From NCBI GenBank assembly GCA_030642635.1, contig DAOWNK010000166.1, forward strand, positions 1 to 7,096: DNA of 7,096 bases, read 5' to 3'. Below, piece by piece: positions 5,028 through 7,096 of the stretch. The position numbers and the translations under genes are program-made. Numbering within the stretch: position 1 is the stretch's first letter; each line of letters starts with the position of its first letter. Source of the DNA: Pirellulales bacterium (GTDB lineage: Bacteria; Planctomycetota; Planctomycetia; Pirellulales; Thermoguttaceae). The notes under the pieces were generated by a model that was given only the letters and a program-made list of their open reading frames with translations, had not been told where the DNA came from and did not search any database.

Positions 5028-6410
5028 ATTTTCTGCGAAGCCGCAAGCGGCCAATTCCTCCCACAACTTGGCGCTTGCCTTGATGCCGCGGTGGAAGTCG
5101 GCCAGCGAAAATTTCTCGTTGGGGCTGTGCGCGCCGTCGTCACTCTGACCCCAGCCCAGCAGTAGCGTATCGGCTTTCAGCACATTATGGAAGGTGGCCA
5201 CGATTGGAATCGAACCGCCTTCTCGGGTGTAAACCGGTGGTGTGCCGAATGCGTACTCGATCGCCCGGGCCGCCGCCTGGACCGCAGGGCTGTCAAGCGG
5301 CACTAGAACGCCCGGCGAGCCGGTAAAATCATGCGAATGCAACTCGAACTTGATGCCCGGCGGACACAACTCGGCCAGCCGCAACTTCAACCCGGCCGTG
5401 ATCTTCCCGGGGTCCTGGTCAGGCACCAGCCGGAAGCTGAACTTGGCCGTGGCGGTGGCCGGCAACACGGTTTTGGCACCTTCGCCCTGGTAACCGCTGG
5501 ACAGGCCGTTGATGTCGTAAGTGGGCCTGGCCCAGCGGCGTTGTAGTGTAGTGTAGCCTTCCTCGCCAATTGCACAGTCCACGCCGATCTGATCGAAGTA
5601 TTCCCGCTCGTCGAACCCCAGCAATTCAAACCCCTTACGCTCACGGTCGGTAATCTGGATAACGTCGTCGTAGAAGCCGGGAATCCGTATCTTGCCGTGC
5701 TCGTCAATCAGCCCGGCGAGCATTGCAGCCAAGGCGTTGGCCGGATTGGTAACCGAGCCGCCGAACGAGCCGGAGTGCAGGTCGCGGTTCGGCCCGATCA
5801 GTCGCAGTTCGTAATAGACGATCCCTCGCAGGCCGTATGTAATTGCCGGCCGGTTCGGGGCGAATTGTGCACCGTCGCTTACGACCACGCAGTCGCAGGC
5901 CAGCCGGCCGGCATGTTCGACAATATACTTTTCCAGGTTTTCGCTGCCTGTCTCCTCTTCACCCTCGATCAGGAACTTCAGATTGATCGGCAGCCGGCCT
6001 TCGGCGGCCATCCATGCCTCGGCACTGTTGACGTGAGTGAGCATCTGGCCCTTGTCGTCGCTGGCGCCCCGGGCGTAGACGTTCCCGTCGCGGCGGCTCG
6101 GCTCGAACGGCGGAGTGATCCACTGTTCCAACGGGTCGGGCGGCTGAACGTCGTAATGGCCGTAAACCAACGCCGTCGGTGCATCGTCCACACGCGGCGA
6201 GACGGCATAAACCAACGGATGACCTGCGGTGGTGATCGTCTCGGTGGCAAACCCCAACCGGCGAAACTTGTCTGTCACCCAATCGGCCGCCCGACGCACG
6301 TCGTCGCGGTAGGCCGGATCGGCGCTGACGCTGGGTATGCTCAGCAACTCGCAGAGTTCCGCCTCGAACCGCTCGGCATTGGATTGCAAGTATTCGTCGA
6401 TGTTCGGCAC
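4986..6410 (-). CDS. M20-family metallo-dipeptidase (carnosinase/CNDP-like)
   Basis: A 474-residue zinc-dependent exopeptidase, probably cytosolic since there is no signal peptide. It hydrolyses short peptides, and the exact substrate is unknown. All expected residues are present: H85 and D87 in YGHYDVQP, the bridging Asp near 118 in RGASDDKGQ, the catalytic and metal Glu in EGEEETGS (149-156), D179 in VVSDG, H212 in RDLHSGSFGG within the lid domain, REGGSIPI (396-403), and H428 in DDGAHSPNEKF. The lid/dimerisation domain spans roughly 195-370. The GTG at 6410 is chosen because GGGAGG lies 8 bases before it. The alternative GTG at 6446 adds 12 residues that include that site. The natural protein probably ended near AACGF (about 458), and the last 13-16 residues come from the inserted repeat and spacer. 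Confidence 0.93.
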   Translation of the reverse strand: MPNIDEYLQSNAERFEAELCELLSIPSVSADPAYRDDVRRAADWVTDKFRRLGFATETITTAGHPLVYAVSPRVDDAPTALVYGHYDVQPPDPLEQWITPPFEPSRRDGNVYARGASDDKGQMLTHVNSAEAWMAAEGRLPINLKFLIEGEEETGSENLEKYIVEHAGRLACDCVVVSDGAQFAPNRPAITYGLRGIVYYELRLIGPNRDLHSGSFGGSVTNPANALAAMLAGLIDEHGKIRIPGFYDDVIQITDRERKGFELLGFDEREYFDQIGVDCAIGEEGYTTLQRRWARPTYDINGLSSGYQGEGAKTVLPATATAKFSFRLVPDQDPGKITAGLKLRLAELCPPGIKFELHSHDFTGSPGVLVPLDSPAVQAAARAIEYAFGTPPVYTREGGSIPIVATFHNVLKADTLLLGWGQSDDGAHSPNEKFSLADFHRGIKASAKLWEELAACGFAENVGCVKRTESDAKQ

Positions 6411-6418
6411 GGCGGTGT

Positions 6419-6424
6419 CCTCCC
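6419..6424 (-). promoter_or_regulatory. Ribosome binding site GGGAGG fixing the dipeptidase GTG start
   Basis: GGGAGG on the minus strand, 8 bases from the GTG at 6410. It argues against the longer start at 6446, whose coding sequence would contain it. Confidence 0.75.
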
Positions 6425-6463
6425 ATATTCGCTTGCGGCTTCGCACTTCTTACTTTAACCGGT

Positions 6464-6492
6464 TTCAATTCACCGGTACTATACAATATAAT
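6464..6492 (+). promoter_or_regulatory. Predicted clpS promoter
   Basis: A perfect -10 TATAAT (6487-6492) with a 17-base spacer to TTCAAT (6464-6469, three of six to TTGACA). Start near 6499 gives a clpS leader of about 60 bases. The ATG at 6491 overlaps the -10 box, so it cannot be the clpS start if this promoter is real. The upstream stretch 6457-6476 holds ACCGGT twice, separated by 8 bases, a possible protein or hairpin site in this divergent promoter region. Promoter elements for the dipeptidase on the opposite strand are not convincing. Confidence 0.5.
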
Positions 6493-6521
6493 GGTCCATA
6501 GCAGATTCGACCATCGGGGCT

Positions 6522-6547
6522 GTCAGCTATCAGCCGTCAGCTATCAG
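6522..6547 (+). repeat. 12-bp direct repeat in the clpS leader
   Basis: GTCAGCTATCAG occurs at 6522-6533 and 6536-6547, separated by CC. The pair sits inside the predicted clpS leader, 12 bases before the ATG. It resembles short tandem repeats built on a 7-base CAGCTAT unit that recur in intergenic DNA of some bacteria; this comparison is from memory. Confidence 0.75.
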
Positions 6548-6559
6548 ATATATCTAAAA

Positions 6560-6925
6560 ATGTCCGACCAAGAAGCCACCGCAGTTGCCGAGCCGCTGGA
6601 AGAAACGCACGAGCGTCGCCGGACGGCCAAAGGCTCGCGGCCGAAGCAGCAGCCGCGATACAATGTGATACTATGGAACGACGACGACCATACATACGCC
6701 TACGTCGTTGTGATGCTCATGGAGCTGTTCGGCCACCAGGCCGAGAAGGGCTATAAGCTGGCCGTAGAGGTCGATACTCAGGGCCGCGTGGTCGTATTGA
6801 CAACCACACGCGAACACGCCGAACTGAAACGCGACCAAATCCACGCATACGGCAAAGACGACATGATCGAGGGCTGCAAAGGCTCGATGTGGGCAACCAT
6901 AGAACCGGTTCCCGGAGACGTTTAG
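6560..6925 (+). CDS. clpS: ClpS adaptor of the ClpAP/ClpCP protease (divergent form)
   Basis: A 121-residue cytosolic adaptor that delivers N-degron substrates to the Clp ATPase. A flexible, charged N-terminal tail (1-32) precedes the core. YNVILWNDDDHTYAYVV (34-50) carries the Asn-Asp-Asp of the amino-terminus pocket (N40, D41, D42). KLAVEVDTQGRVVVLTTTREHAELKRDQI (66-94, read in parts) is the second half of the fold, and the C-terminal extension to GDV is longer than in E. coli. By my alignment the E. coli pocket His66 is replaced by Asp (D72), and the gatekeeper Met40 by Tyr (Y46). The start at 6560 is chosen because upstream codons overlap the promoter and a repeat. No ribosome site is visible before it. 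No clpA gene follows. Confidence 0.9.
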   Translation: MSDQEATAVAEPLEETHERRRTAKGSRPKQQPRYNVILWNDDDHTYAYVVVMLMELFGHQAEKGYKLAVEVDTQGRVVVLTTTREHAELKRDQIHAYGKDDMIEGCKGSMWATIEPVPGDV

Positions 6926-7096
6926 CCGCCATGCCGACACTTAAAACAATTACTCTGAGTTTGTGAATAAATCAAAACCACATCGAATTCGGGTTTCAAA
7001 AACCTTCGATTTGACATCGGCGCTATCCTACGGAGACGAAATCATACATTTTCGTGCTTAAAGAAAACGGCATTTTCCCGAGAAATCAATTTATTC
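6926..7096. other. AT-rich downstream region without a confident gene
   Basis: These 171 bases are less GC-rich than clpS. They hold an imperfect hairpin at 6982-7010: outer arms ATCGAA/TTCGAT, inner arms GGTTT/AAACC, a CAA loop and a 4-base bulge. No T run follows, so it is at best a weak clpS terminator. A perfect TTGACA (7011-7016) has no -10 partner at normal spacing. Confidence 0.5.
7030..7096 (+). other. Open frame running off the right edge, possible start of a cupin-like gene
   Basis: From 7030 the frame reads TETKSYIFVLKENGIFPRN and is still open at the edge. The pattern of an IFVLKENG-like strand followed by a P-x-N turn recalls the N-terminus of a family of small cupin proteins (often written NGWVPNN). 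There is no ATG. The first codon, ACG, sits where an ATG might be expected, and the only near-start is GTG at 7054. This is a guess from 22 residues and could equally be chance. Confidence 0.15.

Noticed and set aside
5697..6458. 253-residue open frame on the plus strand
   Set aside because: It is antisense to the M20 dipeptidase with its complete metal-binding set, and its own translation has no domain I recognise.
6491..6559. Longer ClpS start at the ATG at 6491
   Set aside because: The ATG overlaps the predicted TATAAT box, and the added 23 residues are encoded partly by a direct repeat and do not resemble ClpS.
7011..7039. Promoter at a perfect TTGACA
   Set aside because: No -10-like hexamer lies at 16-18 bases (AGACGA at 17). 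TATCCT is only 7 bases away.

Overview
The window carries ordinary chromosomal genes of a fairly GC-rich bacterium, most likely a planctomycete or close relative. That placement is inference. It rests on the ClpS variant, on a phosphoglucosamine mutase of the GEGNGG/SNTEP subtype, on patchy use of Shine-Dalgarno sites, and on the presence of two small toxin-antitoxin modules of lower GC content. No rRNA, tRNA, CRISPR array, transposase gene or prophage is visible.

Layout. Positions 2-979 (+) hold the 3' part of a phosphohexomutase (glmM-like) gene whose start is outside the window. A long minus-strand run then covers 6410 down to 985. In transcription order it contains an M20-family dipeptidase (6410-4986), seryl-tRNA synthetase serS (4938-3664), a small multi-pass membrane protein (3579-3286), a hicB-hicA toxin-antitoxin pair (3220-2823), a secreted OmpH/Skp-like protein (2696-2157), a class I SAM methyltransferase (2152-1601), and a DUF2281 antitoxin with a PemK/MazF-type toxin (1553-985). 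The toxin and the phosphohexomutase converge with only 5 bp between their stop codons. Divergent from the dipeptidase, clpS reads on the plus strand (6560-6925). The last 171 bp hold no convincing gene, though an open frame runs off the right edge.

How the genes relate. There is no single pathway. The core functions are cell-wall precursor synthesis (GlmM), translation (SerRS), peptide breakdown (M20 dipeptidase) and N-end-rule proteolysis (ClpS). Each toxin-antitoxin pair has its antitoxin first, a 4-base ATGA overlap joining the two genes, and its own plausible sigma70-type promoter, so each looks like an independent cassette. The secreted protein and the methyltransferase are 4 bp apart and look co-transcribed from a promoter with a perfect TATAAT.

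The most distinctive features are non-coding. A 21-bp perfect inverted repeat of REP/BIME type lies between the dipeptidase and serS, and one arm has become the C-terminal coding sequence of the dipeptidase. A hairpin flanked by an 11-bp direct repeat begins inside the end of serS. A 12-bp direct repeat sits in the clpS leader. The methyltransferase stop codon is embedded in the perfect -35 box of the downstream antitoxin-toxin promoter. I found no convincing new multi-gene system.
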